Under the pieces are notes generated by a model. The model searched no databases, was not told where the DNA came from, and saw only the letters and a program-made list of their open reading frames with translations. Below are positions 35,903 to 45,866 of a stretch of 64,000 bases of DNA, piece by piece (position 1 is the stretch's first letter; the number at the start of each line of letters is the position of its first letter). The position numbers and the translations under genes were made by a program. The stretch lies in contig NZ_WVUH01000002.1 in NCBI RefSeq assembly GCF_017614955.1, positions 1 to 64,000 on the forward strand, written 5' to 3'. The stretch is from Micromonospora echinofusca. GTDB lineage: Bacteria; Actinomycetota; Actinomycetes; Mycobacteriales; Micromonosporaceae.

Positions 35903-36955
35903 TCAGTCCTCCTCGGGGTCGGACTGCTCGACACCGATGATGCCGACGATCCGCTCCAGGTCGTCCACCGTGGCGAACTCGATGGTGATCTTCCCCTTAC
36001 TGCGCCCGATGTCCACCTTCACGCGGGTGTCGAAGCGGTCCGAGAGCCGGTCCGCCAGGTCGGTGAGCGCGGGGGCATGCGGCTTGGCGCGCCGCTTCAC
36101 CGGAGCCTTCGCCGGCCCCTCGGCAAGCGCCAGTTGGACGATCTCCTCGGTGGCCCGCACCGAGAGCCCTTCGGCGACGATCCGGTGGGCGAGCTGCTCC
36201 TGCGCCTCCGGCTCGTCCAGGCTGAGTAGCGCCCGCGCATGCCCGGCAGAGAGTACGCCCGCAGCGACCCGCCGCTGGACCTGAGCCGGCAGGTTGAGCA
36301 GCCGGATGGTGTTGGAGATCTGTGGGCGGCTCCGACCGATCCGCCGGGCCAGTTCCTCGTGCGTGGCACCGAACTCCTCCAGCAACTGCTGGTAGGCGGC
36401 GGCTTCTTCCAGCGGGTTCAGGTTGGCCCGGTGGATGTTCTCCAGCAGGGCGTCCCGGAGCATCGCGTCGTCCCGGGTGTCCCGCACGATGGCCGGGATC
36501 GACTCCCGGCCGACCGCCTGGGCGGCGCGCCAGCGCCGCTCACCCATGACCAGCTCGTACTGCTCGTTCTCAAGCTGACGTACGACGATCGGCTGGAGGA
36601 AGCCGACCTCCTCGATGGAGGTCTTCAGCTCCTCCAGTGCCTCCTCGTCGAAGACCTGCCGGGGCTGCTTCGGGTTCGGCACGATCGCGTCGACCGGAAT
36701 CTCGGCGAACCGTGCTCCGGGCACCGGCGCGAGCTGCGGACCGGGGTCGACGGTCGGAGGCTGTTCCACCGGCTGGGGTGCCGTCGGAACCGGAGCCGAA
36801 CCGTTGGTCGTGCTATCCGGGGCGGCCTCCACCGACTCGACCGGGACCGGTTCGACAGGCGCCTCGGCGATGGCGACCGCGGACGACTGGGTCGGCCCGG
36901 TGGGGATCAGTGCCCCTAGCCCTCTACCCAGCCCGCCCCGTGGACGGTTCTTCAT
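35903..36955 (-). CDS. parB: Chromosome-partitioning protein ParB
   Basis: 350 residues. A disordered N-terminal part starts [18 protein letters not shown], the ParA-stimulating tip. The ParB/Srx CTPase domain (about 80-180) has [33 protein letters not shown] (CTP binding) and [14 protein letters not shown]. The HTH region (about 190-245) reads [21 protein letters not shown] and a C-terminal dimerisation domain ends the protein. It loads on parS, spreads as a CTP-dependent clamp and organises the origin. Four parS sites lie within 5 kb. The start is 27 nt after the parA stop. Confidence 0.97.
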   Translation of the reverse strand: MKNRPRGGLGRGLGALIPTGPTQSSAVAIAEAPVEPVPVESVEAAPDSTTNGSAPVPTAPQPVEQPPTVDPGPQLAPVPGARFAEIPVDAIVPNPKQPRQVFDEEALEELKTSIEEVGFLQPIVVRQLENEQYELVMGERRWRAAQAVGRESIPAIVRDTRDDAMLRDALLENIHRANLNPLEEAAAYQQLLEEFGATHEELARRIGRSRPQISNTIRLLNLPAQVQRRVAAGVLSAGHARALLSLDEPEAQEQLAHRIVAEGLSVRATEEIVQLALAEGPAKAPVKRRAKPHAPALTDLADRLSDRFDTRVKVDIGRSKGKITIEFATVDDLERIVGIIGVEQSDPEED

Positions 36956-36982
36956 GCCACGCCTCCCAGCGACTTGTCCCCA

Positions 36983-38200
36983 CTACGCATTCCGGCCGAC
37001 CGGTTCCTTCACGCCACGCTCCGCGATCTCCTGCGCAGCCTCGAAGTAACTCGTCGCACCCCGTGAACCGGGATCGTAGGTCATCACCGACTGGCCATAG
37101 CTCGGCGCCTCCGAGACCCGTACGTTCCGGGGAATCACCGCCTGGAGGACCTTGTCACCGAAGTGGTTGCGGACATCCTGCTCCACGGCGTCGGCCAGCC
37201 GGGTACGGCGGTCGTACATGGTCAGCAGGATCGTGGACACGTCAAGATTCGGGTTGAGGTGCTGCCGTACCAGGTTGATGTTCTGGATGAGCTGGTTCAG
37301 GCCCTCCAGCGCGTAGTACTCGCACTGGATCGGGATCAGCACCTCCTGCGCGGCGACGAGCGCGTTGACCGTCAGCAGGCCCAAGGAGGGCGGGCAGTCG
37401 ATGAAGACGTAGTCGAACTGCCCCGGATAGGCGGCGATCGCCCTGGACAGTCGTGACTCCCGGGCCACCACCGAGACCAGCTCGATCTCGGCGCCGGCCA
37501 GGTCAATGGTCGCGGGTACGCACCACAGGTTGGGGATGCCCTCGACATTCTGGGCGACCTCGGCCAGCGGCACGCTGTTGATGAGGCAGTCGTAGACGTC
37601 GGGTACACCACTGTGGTGCGGGACGTTCAACCCGGTCGAGGCATTGCCCTGCGGGTCGAGATCGATCACCAGTACCCGGTTGCCGTGCAGAGCCAGCGCC
37701 ACGGCCAGGTTCACCGTGGTCGTGGTCTTGCCGACACCGCCCTTCTGGTTTGCGACGCACATGACCCGGGTCCGTTCGGGTCGAGGCATGGTCACCTCGC
37801 CACTCGGGTTCAGGATCTGCACGGCGCGCATCGCCTCCATAGCCAACGGTGGGTCATCCTCTTCGCGCGTCGGGGTTTCACGTGAAACGTACGCGGCCGG
37901 CACGGATTCCGGGGGGACCGCTCCGGCGTACGGGGTGGGCGTGTCGACCTGCGCCGCCCAGTACGGGGAGAGTTCCTCCCCGGGGGGTTGCTCCCCGATC
38001 GGCCCGGCGGAGAGGTACTCCACCGACGTCGGGGGTGCGGGCTCCGGTTGCGGTGCCGACGGCTGCTGCGGCGGACGGGCCCGGCCCGCTGCCGACCAGC
38101 CGTCGGACGCCGTTTCACGTGAAACGCCGCTACCCGGTGCGGAGGGGAAGCTCCGGGGCCGGGTCATTCCTGACTCGTCATTCCTACCGTCGTCCTGCAC
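36983..38200 (-). CDS. parA: Chromosome-partitioning ATPase ParA with extended N-terminus
   Basis: 405 residues. The ATPase starts at about residue 145 with VMCVANQKGGVGKTTTTVNLA (deviant Walker A), then VLVIDLDPQGNAST and FIDCPPSLGLLT. The preceding 140 residues are disordered and Pro-rich, longer than in most ParA proteins; the last 30 of them (EAMRAVQILNPSGEV) look conserved, so the extension seems translated. Two parS palindromes lie within it and encode the peptide VSRET twice. ParA forms ATP-dependent nucleoid-bound dimers that move ParB-parS complexes. Confidence 0.96.
   Translation of the reverse strand: MQDDGRNDESGMTRPRSFPSAPGSGVSRETASDGWSAAGRARPPQQPSAPQPEPAPPTSVEYLSAGPIGEQPPGEELSPYWAAQVDTPTPYAGAVPPESVPAAYVSRETPTREEDDPPLAMEAMRAVQILNPSGEVTMPRPERTRVMCVANQKGGVGKTTTTVNLAVALALHGNRVLVIDLDPQGNASTGLNVPHHSGVPDVYDCLINSVPLAEVAQNVEGIPNLWCVPATIDLAGAEIELVSVVARESRLSRAIAAYPGQFDYVFIDCPPSLGLLTVNALVAAQEVLIPIQCEYYALEGLNQLIQNINLVRQHLNPNLDVSTILLTMYDRRTRLADAVEQDVRNHFGDKVLQAVIPRNVRVSEAPSYGQSVMTYDPGSRGATSYFEAAQEIAERGVKEPVGRNA
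37874..37889. promoter_or_regulatory. parS: parS site 3, inside parA
   Basis: GGTTTCACGTGAAACG, a perfect 14-bp palindromic core, within the parA coding sequence, where it encodes Val-Ser-Arg-Glu-Thr on the minus strand. Confidence 0.92.
38111..38126. promoter_or_regulatory. parS: parS site 4, inside parA
   Basis: CGTTTCACGTGAAACG, a perfect palindrome over 16 bp, near the 5' end of parA; it again encodes VSRET. Confidence 0.92.
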
Positions 38201-38740
38201 CCTGTCATCCCTGCCCGCTTCGGATGGTCGGCCGGATCGGCGGAGATGTCGGGGCCGTCGCCACCTGACACGGTCCGATCCACATTATCGACGCGCAGTC
38301 AGCCTACGGCGGGAAGGTGGATCAGGTCCACGGCGGTAGGGCACGTGAGTCGAGGCGCACCCTGCCGGGAGGAATCGGATCCGTCATGAGTCATCATCTG
38401 CGGAGTGCACTGTTGAGGGGTTGGAGCAGGCAGCACGAGCGCCGGCAGGAGCCGACCCGGATCGGACAGCGCCGCTGTCGACGGCGAGCCGACCCGGATC
38501 GGGCAGTGCCACAACCGGGGGAAGAGCCGACCCGGAGCAGGCAGTGCCATCCGGGATCAGCCCGGCCGCCCCGACACCGGTCATCCTCGTCCGGTCGGAC
38601 GGACCCCAACCGGACCGTCGGGCGGCGTCCCCACCGCCCGCACGCCCGGCAACCGTTCCCCGCCCGCCGGTCCGATCTCGGGGGAGAACGGCGGACCCCA
38701 CGGCTGGGGCGGGTACGAGCAGCCGACACCCGTCGGCGAC
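38201..38740. other. Spacer between rsmG and parA with a short tandem repeat
   Basis: No gene supported in 540 nt. Three copies of a 25-nt element beginning GAGCCGACCCGGA (38449-38473, 38486-38510, 38524-38548) recur with a 37-38 nt period. The parA promoter must lie in the right-to-left direction here, likely within 38201-38320. Confidence 0.5.
38449..38548. repeat. Tandem direct repeat, three copies of about 25 nt
   Basis: The first two units differ at two positions and the third at three or four; all end in CAGYGCC. Spacing of 37 and 38 nt puts the copies on roughly similar helical faces (3.5 turns). No known protein-binding site recognised. Confidence 0.6.
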
Positions 38741-39583
38741 TCATCCCCGCCGGGGCCGCCGCCCGTTCCCGGTCGACGAACTGGCCCGTCGGGCCGACCT
38801 CGACGGCTTCACCGGACGGACACCTGGCGGGTGCACGATCCGCTCCCGCACGATCTCGACCACCGTGGTCGGCGGGTCGATGATCCCGACGCCACACTGG
38901 TGCACACCGGGTTCGCCGCCCCCGAGCCGTTCCACCGCTGCGGCGTGCTCGGCGATCTCCTCCGCTGCCGACATCCCCTTCAGCGCCACCAGTCGACCGC
39001 CACGCCCCACCAGGGGCAGGCACCAGCCGGCAAGCCGGTCGAGCGGCGCGACCGCCCGGGCCGTGACGATGTCACCGACGAGCACCCCGGCACCGGTGGT
39101 ACCCGCCGCCACCTCGTCGGCCCGACCCCGGACCACCCGGACCGACCGGGCCAGGCCGAGGCCCTGCACCGCCTCGACCAGGAAGGACGTACGCCGGGCC
39201 AGCGGTTCGATCAGCGCCACGGTGAGATCCGGGCGGGCGATCGCCAGGACCAGACCGGGCAGTCCGGCCCCGGACCCGACGTCCAGCACCGTCGCCCCGG
39301 TCGGGATCCGCTCGGCGACAGCGGCGCAGTTGAGCAGGTGCCGGGACCAGATCCGGGGTGCCTCCCGGGGCCCGATCAGGCCACGTACCACGCCCTCGGT
39401 CGCGAGCAGTTCGGCATAGGCGGCCGCCAGGTCGAGCCGGTCACCGAAGAGCAACCGGGCGGCACCGGCCAGCTCCGGTGGCAGGGTCACGTCACTGGCG
39501 GTGGGCGGCTCGTCCACAGCGGACGGCCCGGGTGGCGTGCCACCCGGGCCGGTCACGGCGTCAGCCGCACTGTCGTCCGTCAT
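38741..39583 (-). CDS. rsmG: 16S rRNA (guanine-527-N7)-methyltransferase RsmG
   Basis: 280 residues. The SAM-binding motif VLDVGSGAGLPGLVLAIARPD and the following LIEPLARRTSFLVEAVQGLGL are typical of GidB/RsmG, with ARAVAPLDRLAGWCLPLV and LKGMSAAEEI. The N- and C-terminal 30-40 residues are disordered; the C-terminal part is basic. It methylates G527 of 16S rRNA; loss in other bacteria gives low-level streptomycin resistance. It starts 7 nt after the jag stop, in the conserved rpmH-rnpA-yidD-yidC-jag-rsmG order. Confidence 0.96.
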   Translation of the reverse strand: MTDDSAADAVTGPGGTPPGPSAVDEPPTASDVTLPPELAGAARLLFGDRLDLAAAYAELLATEGVVRGLIGPREAPRIWSRHLLNCAAVAERIPTGATVLDVGSGAGLPGLVLAIARPDLTVALIEPLARRTSFLVEAVQGLGLARSVRVVRGRADEVAAGTTGAGVLVGDIVTARAVAPLDRLAGWCLPLVGRGGRLVALKGMSAAEEIAEHAAAVERLGGGEPGVHQCGVGIIDPPTTVVEIVRERIVHPPGVRPVKPSRSARRASSSTGNGRRPRRG

Positions 39584-39590
39584 CAGGTCG

Positions 39591-40184
39591 TCAGTCCGAG
39601 GCGGGGCGGACGACGATACGCCGGCTGGGCTCGACGCCCTCGGACTCGCTCTCCACCCCGGCCATCGCGTTCACCACGTCGTGTACGCACTTGCGCTCGA
39701 ATGCGGACATCGGCTCCAACCGGACTGGCTCGCCGTACTCCTTGACCTTCTCCACGGCGTTCTTGGCGACGGCGGCGAGTTCCTTGCGGCGGTTCGCCCG
39801 GTAGCCGCCGACGTCCAGCAGCAGCCGGCTCGGCGCCCCGGTCTGCCGGAAGACCGCCAGGCGGGCCAGCTCCTGCAACGCCTCCAGGGTGGCACCACGC
39901 TGACCGACGAGGGCCTGGAGCCGGCCGCCGACGACCTCCACCACCGGCCGGCCGCCGGAGACCAGCTCGTCGATGTCCCCGTCGTAGTCGAGGATGTCGA
40001 GCAGCCCTTCGATGTAGTCCGCCGCGATCTCGCTCTGCCGGAACAGGTCGGTGTCAGCCGGTGCCTTGCGGGCTGCCGCCGTCTCCTCGGCCACGTCCTC
40101 GGTGTCGTCGGTCTCCTGATCGGCGATCGGATCCGCCGCCGTCTTCAGGGAGTCCTCGGTGCGCGGGATGCTGGTGTCGGTCAC
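39591..40184 (-). CDS. jag: RNA-binding protein KhpB/Jag (KH and R3H domains)
   Basis: 197 residues. An acidic disordered N-terminus (1-50) is followed by a KH domain (about 55-135; RPVVEVVGGRLQALVGQRGATLEALQEL with the GxxG-like loop) and an R3H domain (about 140-195; RLEPMSAFERKCVHDVV). No Jag-N domain is present. KhpB/EloR binds RNA and affects cell elongation in other bacteria. It lies between yidC (216-nt gap with two hairpins) and rsmG. Confidence 0.94.
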   Translation of the reverse strand: MTDTSIPRTEDSLKTAADPIADQETDDTEDVAEETAAARKAPADTDLFRQSEIAADYIEGLLDILDYDGDIDELVSGGRPVVEVVGGRLQALVGQRGATLEALQELARLAVFRQTGAPSRLLLDVGGYRANRRKELAAVAKNAVEKVKEYGEPVRLEPMSAFERKCVHDVVNAMAGVESESEGVEPSRRIVVRPASD

Positions 40185-40363
40185 GGTTCATCTCCGTACT
40201 CGTTCGGCCGGACCGTCGGTCCGTTGATCTCCCGTGACCGGGGAACTCCGCCGGTCACGGGCACGTCTGTACGGGCAGTGTCGCCCGCGACCGCGCTGGT
40301 ACGCGGCAAAATCCACTTCCGGCGCCGGCGCACCTGGCGGCTGCACGGGCGTGGATTCGGTGC

Positions 40364-40392
40364 GGTTGCCGGCGGCGGGACCGCCGGCAACC
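40364..40392 (-). terminator. Hairpin downstream of yidC
   Basis: Perfect 12-bp arms (40364-40375, 40381-40392) with a 5-nt loop start 9 nt after the yidC stop. A second hairpin with 10-bp arms lies at 40232-40260, before jag. Together they may reduce readthrough from yidC to jag. Confidence 0.7.
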
Positions 40393-40400
40393 GGTCAAGC

Positions 40401-41396
40401 TCAGCCCTGGCGCTTCGCCGGGCGGTTCTTCTTCGGGTTGGCCGGCTTGGCACCGGGCTTCGGCGCCAACGCCTTGTTGACCGGCTTCGCCGGAACCACC
40501 GACTGGGCCTCCGCCTTGCCCCGGCCGAAGAGACCACCGGACTTGGCCGGCTGCACCGGGTTACGGGATGCGCCCGGCTTGGCGGTGCCGGTGTTCGTCA
40601 CCAGCGGCGGGAACTTCCGCAGCACCCACTGCTGCTGGCCGAGGGTGAACAGATTGTTGGTGACCCAGTAGATGATCACACCGATCGGGAAGATCGCGCC
40701 CGAGACCAGCAGGGAGAGCGGGATGCCGTAGAGCATCAGGCGCTGGATCATCCGCTGCTGCGGGTCCTCGGCCCAGCCGGTCTTGAGGATCATCTGACGG
40801 CTGGTCAGGTAGGTGGTCAGCATCATGACCAGAACCAGGACACCGGCGATGACCTTGACGGTGGTGCCGTTCGCGCCGAGCCGGGACAGTTCCTCCGCCG
40901 TCGAGCCGAACTTGCCGGCGATCGGGGCGGTGAAGAGCTTCGCCTGGGAGGCGCTGTTGAACTGGTCGACCGTCCAGCCGTAGAGGGTCTTGCCGGCCTC
41001 GCTCTTGTCCGGGTTCAGCCGGCGCAGCACGTGGAAGAGGCCGAGGAAGACCGGGATCTGGAGGAACATCGGAAGGCAGCCCATCAGCGGGTTGGCCTTT
41101 TCCTTCCGGTAGAGCTCCATCATCTCCTTCTGGAGCGTCTCCCGGTCGCCCTTGTGCTTCTCCTGCAGCTCCTTGACCTTGGGCTGGAGCGCCTGCATCG
41201 CCCGCTGGGACTTGATCTGCTTGACGAAGACCGGGAAGAGGATCACCCGGACGGTGACCACCAGGAAGATGATGGCCAGGATCCACGCCCAGTTGGTACC
41301 CACCACCGCGTCGTCCGGCACCCCGATGGCGTCCCAGGCCGAGTGCCAGAGCAGCAGGATCCACGAAATCGCATAGTAGATCCAGTCGAGACTCAA
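40401..41396 (-). CDS. yidC: Membrane protein insertase YidC
   Basis: 331 residues, the short YidC2/Oxa1 form without the large periplasmic domain. It shows an N-terminal segment ([24 protein letters not shown]), the first core helix ([32 protein letters not shown] with the hydrophilic-groove Arg), the cytoplasmic coiled-coil loop ([22 protein letters not shown]) and [17 protein letters not shown] basic tail ends it. It inserts membrane proteins with or without SecYEG. Its start overlaps the yidD stop by 4 nt. Confidence 0.96.
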   Translation of the reverse strand: MSLDWIYYAISWILLLWHSAWDAIGVPDDAVVGTNWAWILAIIFLVVTVRVILFPVFVKQIKSQRAMQALQPKVKELQEKHKGDRETLQKEMMELYRKEKANPLMGCLPMFLQIPVFLGLFHVLRRLNPDKSEAGKTLYGWTVDQFNSASQAKLFTAPIAGKFGSTAEELSRLGANGTTVKVIAGVLVLVMMLTTYLTSRQMILKTGWAEDPQQRMIQRLMLYGIPLSLLVSGAIFPIGVIIYWVTNNLFTLGQQQWVLRKFPPLVTNTGTAKPGASRNPVQPAKSGGLFGRGKAEAQSVVPAKPVNKALAPKPGAKPANPKKNRPAKRQG

Positions 41397-41686
41397 TTCG
41401 GGGCTCCAGTCACGTCGGTACGGCGGGGACGGCCCGGCTCGGGCACCGGGTCATGCCCACCAGGGTGAAAGGGGTGGCAGCGCAGCAGCCGCCGGGCCGC
41501 CAGGACGGCTCCGCGGAGCGCGCCGTGCCGCGTGACCGCCTCCAGGGCGTACGCGCTGCACGACGGGTAGAACCGACAGCGGGCCGGCAGTGCCGGGCTT
41601 ATCCACCGACGGTACGCGATGATGGGTCCTGCCAGCACCCGGGCACCGAGGGTGGCCGGGCGGGACGCCCCTGTCGCACCCGTCAC
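41393..41686 (-). CDS. yidD: Membrane protein insertion efficiency factor YidD
   Basis: 97 residues with the family core [61 protein letters not shown], including the three conserved cysteines. An amphipathic N-terminal helix probably lies on the inner membrane. It assists YidC-linked insertion. It overlaps both neighbours (rnpA stop by 4 nt, yidC start by 4 nt). Confidence 0.96.
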   Translation of the reverse strand: MTGATGASRPATLGARVLAGPIIAYRRWISPALPARCRFYPSCSAYALEAVTRHGALRGAVLAARRLLRCHPFHPGGHDPVPEPGRPRRTDVTGAPN

Positions 41687-42108
41687 CGGGGCCGCCGGCC
41701 CGATCCGCGCGGGGTCCGCGCAGCGGCCAGGGCGGCGTCGAGGTCGGTGCCGAGCCGGGCGTACGACGCTCCCGCCGCAGCGGGGAGTGCCCGGACCACC
41801 AGAGTGGCCCCGGTGGGCAGCGAGTCGAGCCGTTCCCGGACCAGGTGACGCAGCCGACGGCGGACCGTGTTACGCACCACGGCGTTGCCCACCGCCTTGG
41901 ACACGACAAAGCCGGCACGGGCGGACCCGGAGGGATGCTCCGCGTCGATCGCCCGCGCCGGCTCTGCCGGAGAACTCACGTCAGGGGTACCGATGGAATC
42001 GGGGAGGTGCAGATGCACCACGACAGCGCCACGACCGGCACGCCGGCCGGCGCGGACCGCTGCGGCGAAGTCGACGCTGCGCCGCAGTCGCTGCGCGGCT
42101 GCCAGCAC
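41683..42108 (-). CDS. rnpA: Ribonuclease P protein component
   Basis: 141 residues, beginning [23 protein letters not shown]. The RNR motif region [31 protein letters not shown] is intact. A loop of about 22 residues ([20 protein letters not shown] and next) is inserted before RAGFVVSK, making it longer than the 115-125 residues common elsewhere. It binds the RNase P RNA and helps cut 5' leaders from pre-tRNA. It starts 37 nt after rpmH and overlaps yidD by 4 nt. Confidence 0.95.
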   Translation of the reverse strand: MLAAAQRLRRSVDFAAAVRAGRRAGRGAVVVHLHLPDSIGTPDVSSPAEPARAIDAEHPSGSARAGFVVSKAVGNAVVRNTVRRRLRHLVRERLDSLPTGATLVVRALPAAAGASYARLGTDLDAALAAARTPRGSGRRPR

Positions 42109-42145
42109 GACTGCCCACGTTCCCCGGATCGGGCCCCGTCGGCCG

Positions 42146-42283
42146 TCAGGCCGACAGGGTGACGCGACCCTTGGCGCGACGGCTCGACAGGATGGCGCGA
42201 CCGGCCCGGGTGCGCATGCGCAGCCGGAAGCCGTGGGTCTTCGCGCGCCGGCGGTTGTTCGGCTGGTAGGTGCGCTTGCTCAC
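42146..42283 (-). CDS. rpmH: 50S ribosomal protein L34
   Basis: 45 residues with a GTG start (42283) and GGAGAG upstream: [20 protein letters not shown], then [19 protein letters not shown]. This is full family length and sequence. It is the first gene of the minus-strand rpmH-rnpA-yidD-yidC-jag-rsmG run that diverges from dnaA. Confidence 0.97.
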   Translation of the reverse strand: MSKRTYQPNNRRRAKTHGFRLRMRTRAGRAILSSRRAKGRVTLSA

Positions 42284-43038
42284 GTCAGGCTCTCCGTCTT
42301 CCGTACGTCCCGGGCGCGGAAGGCGACCGGGATCGTGTGGTGGTCTGGCGTGGGCCACCAAACGGGTGACCCTTCTCGGTGCTGCCCGACGACGCATGGG
42401 CCTCGGCGATGCACGGGCGTCGACGATGCGGGATGCGACTGCGGACAGCAAGCACCCATCACCCTAGCAGAGGGCGTGAGAGCAGCCGCTCCAGCCTAGG
42501 CAGGGGGGCAATCATCGTCAAACCTCCCCGACCCCGGGCGCGGCGGACGATCCCGCCCCACCTGTCGGGGAAGGCGGCGTACCCGCTGGTCGGACCCGTG
42601 GCCCGGCCGGGCGAAGCGACGGTTTTGACGCATACCGAGAAGGCCGGTGACGCTCGCCGGTTGTAGGTGCGTGGAGAACGCTGTTACCGTGCGCGTTTGC
42701 GGTCCTCGTCCGGGGCCCGGCTGTCACCGGACCGGTCGTCACGGTGGCCCGGTGTCACTGTGGTCCGGTTATCGCGCCAGCGCAAGACCGGACAACGTGG
42801 TGAATCGTTCGGCACGGTGAACCCGCTTCGGCGCCCGTTCAGGCAGGGGCAGGTCTGACACGAGTCCGGCGGGCGGCCACAATCGGTCGATACACAGGCT
42901 GTGGATAACTTGTGGATGGTGATCGACCGACGGCTCGGTCAGGCGACGTTCAGCCTGGTCGGGCGCGGTGGCAGGCCCGGGACGGCGGCTGGGACAGCAG
43001 CGGCGGCCGGGAGCAGAGGCGAGGGGGGTGACACCAGG
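42284..43038. other. rpmH-dnaA divergent intergenic region
   Basis: No gene supported. A likely dnaA promoter is TTGTAG (42661-42666) with an 18-nt spacer to TACCGT (42685-42690). Two DnaA-box-like sites, TGTGGATAA (42900-42908) and TGTGGATGG (42911-42919), lie in the dnaA leader and could mediate autoregulation. The in-frame GTG at 42901 lies inside the first box and is not taken as the start. Confidence 0.65.
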
Positions 43039-45024
43039 GTGGCCGGAACGATCGACCTCGCCGCGGTGTGGACGGCGACGACCGACGAACTCGCCGACGA
43101 GATCATTTCTGCCCAGCAGCGTGCCTACCTCCGGCTGACCCGGCTCCGGGCGATCGTCGAGGACACCGCCCTGCTCGCCGTACCCGACGCGTTCACCCGT
43201 GACGTCATCGAGTCGCGGCTGCGGCCGGCGATCACCGAGGCGCTGACCCGACGGCTCGGCCGGCCGATCCAGGTGGCGGTCACCGTACGGGTCGCCGAGG
43301 AGGGCCAGGCCCGCACCACGGGGACCGTCTACGGCGGTGAGGCGACCGGTTACCCGGCGGGCGGCTACGGCGGGTACGACGGACCGGGGGCCGGCCCGCC
43401 CACCTCGCCGGACCAGCCCCCGTTCGGACCGGGCGGCTACCCGGACGACCGTGACCTGGCCCGGGACCTCACCCACGAGCGGGACCGTGACCTCGCCCTG
43501 GAACGCGACCGCGAACTCGCCCGGGAACGTGACCGCAACCACGAGGACCTCAACCGGGATCTGGACCCGACCCGGGAGCGGGACGCCAACCGGGAACGTC
43601 CGGCGACCGGTACGACCGGACCGGGACCCGGTGGGTCCGACCCGCGCCTGTCGACGGAGACCGCGCTGCGACCCGGCCTGATCCCGGCCAGCCGGGACGG
43701 GCAGGAGGCACTCTTCTCCGCCCCCTACCTGGAACCCCGCCGCCCACCCGGGCAGGACCGACGGGGCCGGGACGACCGGGTCGGCGCCGGGTCACCGGTG
43801 TTGCCACCCCCGGACCCCCGGGCCTTCGAACCGCGGTACCGCGACGACGCCGGGGTGCTGCGCGACCAGCCCACCCTGCGGGGACTGGTCGGCGACAGCG
43901 GAACGGACAACGGGCCGGGACGCGGGCCGGCCCCCACCGAGCACCGACCCGGCGGCCGGGACGACCGGCGGCCCGCCATCGGCGTGGACACCGGGGGCAA
44001 CCGGCTCAACCCGAAGTACATGTTCGAGACCTTCGTCATCGGCTCGTCCAACCGGTTCGCCCACGCGGCGAGCGTCGCGGTCGCCGAGTCGCCGGCCAAG
44101 GCGTACAACCCGCTCTTCATCTACGGTCACTCCGGGCTGGGCAAGACCCACCTGCTCCATGCCATCGGCCACTACGCCACGACCCTCGGTCATGCCCGCT
44201 CCGTGCGGTACGTGTCGACCGAGGAGTTCACCAACGACTTCATCAACTCGCTGCGCGACGACAAGACCAGTGCGTTCCAGCGCCGCTACCGCGACGTCGA
44301 CATCCTGCTGATCGACGACATCCAGTTCCTGGAGAACCGCGAGCGGACCCAGGAGGAGTTCTTCCACACCTTCAACACGCTGCACAACGCCAACAAGCAG
44401 ATCGTCATCACCTCGGACCGGTCGCCGAAGCAGCTCGCCACCCTGGAGGACCGGCTCCGGACCCGCTTCGAGTGGGGCCTGCTGGCCGACATCCAGCCAC
44501 CGGACCTGGAGACCCGGATCGCGATCCTCCAGAAGAAGGCCGCCCAGGAGCGTCTGTACGCGCCACCGGACGTACTGGAGTTCATCGCTTCACGGGTGGC
44601 CAGCTCGATCCGCGAACTGGAGGGCGCCCTGATCCGGGTCACCGCGTTCGCCAGCCTGACCCGCTCCTCCGTCGAGTTGTCCCTCGCCGAGGAGGTGCTC
44701 CGGGACTTCATCCCGGACGGATCCGGGCCGGAGATCAACGCGGACCAGATCATGATCTCCACCGCGGACTACTTCGGGGTCAGCCTGGAGGACCTGCGGG
44801 GGCACTCCCGGTCCCGGGTACTGGTCAACGCCCGGCAGGTGGCGATGTACCTGTGCCGGGAACTGACCGATCTCTCCCTGCCCCGGATCGGGCAGGCGTT
44901 CGGTGGTCGGGACCACACCACGGTGATGCACGCCGACCGGAAGATCAGACAGCAGATGGCGGAGCGGCGGTCGCTCTACAACCAGATCGCCGAGCTGACC
45001 AACCGGATCAAGCAGAACGCCTGA
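43039..45024 (+). CDS. dnaA: Chromosomal replication initiator protein DnaA
   Basis: 661 residues from the GTG at 43039, which has AGGGGGG upstream and gives [11 protein letters not shown], the typical start; the frame runs back to 42901. Domain I (about 1-90) is normal. Domain II (about 90-320) is very long and low complexity, with an Arg/Asp/Glu/Leu repeat block. Domain III AAA+ has Walker [10 protein letters not shown] (Lys369) and Walker B LLIDDIQF. Domain IV shows the DnaA-box-binding [15 protein letters not shown]. It binds the boxes in the neighbouring oriC and melts the origin. Confidence 0.96.
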   Translation: MAGTIDLAAVWTATTDELADEIISAQQRAYLRLTRLRAIVEDTALLAVPDAFTRDVIESRLRPAITEALTRRLGRPIQVAVTVRVAEEGQARTTGTVYGGEATGYPAGGYGGYDGPGAGPPTSPDQPPFGPGGYPDDRDLARDLTHERDRDLALERDRELARERDRNHEDLNRDLDPTRERDANRERPATGTTGPGPGGSDPRLSTETALRPGLIPASRDGQEALFSAPYLEPRRPPGQDRRGRDDRVGAGSPVLPPPDPRAFEPRYRDDAGVLRDQPTLRGLVGDSGTDNGPGRGPAPTEHRPGGRDDRRPAIGVDTGGNRLNPKYMFETFVIGSSNRFAHAASVAVAESPAKAYNPLFIYGHSGLGKTHLLHAIGHYATTLGHARSVRYVSTEEFTNDFINSLRDDKTSAFQRRYRDVDILLIDDIQFLENRERTQEEFFHTFNTLHNANKQIVITSDRSPKQLATLEDRLRTRFEWGLLADIQPPDLETRIAILQKKAAQERLYAPPDVLEFIASRVASSIRELEGALIRVTAFASLTRSSVELSLAEEVLRDFIPDGSGPEINADQIMISTADYFGVSLEDLRGHSRSRVLVNARQVAMYLCRELTDLSLPRIGQAFGGRDHTTVMHADRKIRQQMAERRSLYNQIAELTNRIKQNA

Positions 45025-45866
45025 CGCGTCGCCGCGTACCCCCTGACCTGTCGCCCCGGAAGGTGGCCCGGCCGTCGAGCCGGGCCATCACTGTTTCCAG
45101 CCGCGCCCTGCGCCCACCGCGATCCGCCCGGCGCAGTTGCCACAGACGCCGGTTTCCGGCCGCGCCCTGCGTCCACACCTCTTCCGGCCGTTCCCGGTCC
45201 ACCGCCTCCGGCACAGGTTCTCCACAGCGGGACGTACTTGTCCACACCGGCTGTGCGTCGAGCTGTGGACAACTGCTGGTGTCCCGTGACCCGGTAACCC
45301 ACAACCTGTGGACAAGTCCTGGGGACAACCCTGTGGACGGGCTGACACCTTCGGCGCGTCGTCCACCGGTCCACGGTCCCCTGTGTACAGCCTGTTGAAG
45401 GTTCTGGGGACAAGTGGTCCGGAAGCCGATCCGGTTTTCCACAACACTGGGGAGAAAGTCGGTGGATAACCGGTGGATGAGCTGTGGACGACGGTGGAAA
45501 ACCTGTGCATCCCGGAGCACCTGTGGAGAAGTGGAGGGGTTTTACCCCAGGTAATCCACAGCTAAACCACCGGTGGATAATCGCCTGACCTGCGAAAACG
45601 CGGGTTCTCCACAGTATGCACAGCACCTATGAAGACGATGGTTCTTATCTCTTCTAAGAAACAAAAACCAATCATCACCGTTGGGCTTTCTGTGGATCCC
45701 GCTCTCCGCACCGGCCGGGCCGGCAGCGGCAGCGGAATCGGAGGGGCCGGACGCACAGCCGATGGCCGAGCGCCCTAAGGTGCGAGGGTGACCTGCACGG
45801 TCGGGCGGGTCGGTAGGCAGCGGTCGGCATGAGAGAGTTGTCGCTGACGTCGACGCGGAGGCATGC
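45025..45866. other. oriC: Replication origin oriC
   Basis: The dnaA-dnaN spacer holds many DnaA boxes in both orientations. Clear ones are TTCTCCACA 45218-45226 and 45605-45613, TTGTCCACA 45238-45246, TGTGGACAA 45264-45272 and 45307-45315, TTTTCCACA 45435-45443, TGTGGAGAA 45522-45530, TAATCCACA 45552-45560 and GGTGGATAA 45461-45469 and 45572-45580. Weaker ones lie at 45320, 45332, 45405, 45483 and 45493. An AT-rich stretch (about 45614-45680), the only one nearby, is the likely unwinding element. A dnaA terminator lies at 45064-45087. Confidence 0.92.
45064..45087 (+). terminator. Hairpin terminator of dnaA
   Basis: 9-bp perfect arms (45064-45072, 45079-45087) with a 6-nt loop, 39 nt after the dnaA stop and before the first DnaA box. 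Confidence 0.7.

Noticed and set aside
38421-39419. 332-residue plus-strand ORF across the parA-rsmG gap
   Set aside because: It runs antisense through rsmG, has no motif, and its open frame is explained by high GC.
39517-39525. TCGTCCACA in rsmG as a DnaA box
   Set aside because: Single degenerate site within a coding region; expected by chance in this genome.
42901-43038. N-terminal extension of dnaA from GTG 42901
   Set aside because: The start lies in a DnaA box, the extra 46 residues are not conserved-looking, and GTG 43039 has a strong ribosome binding site.
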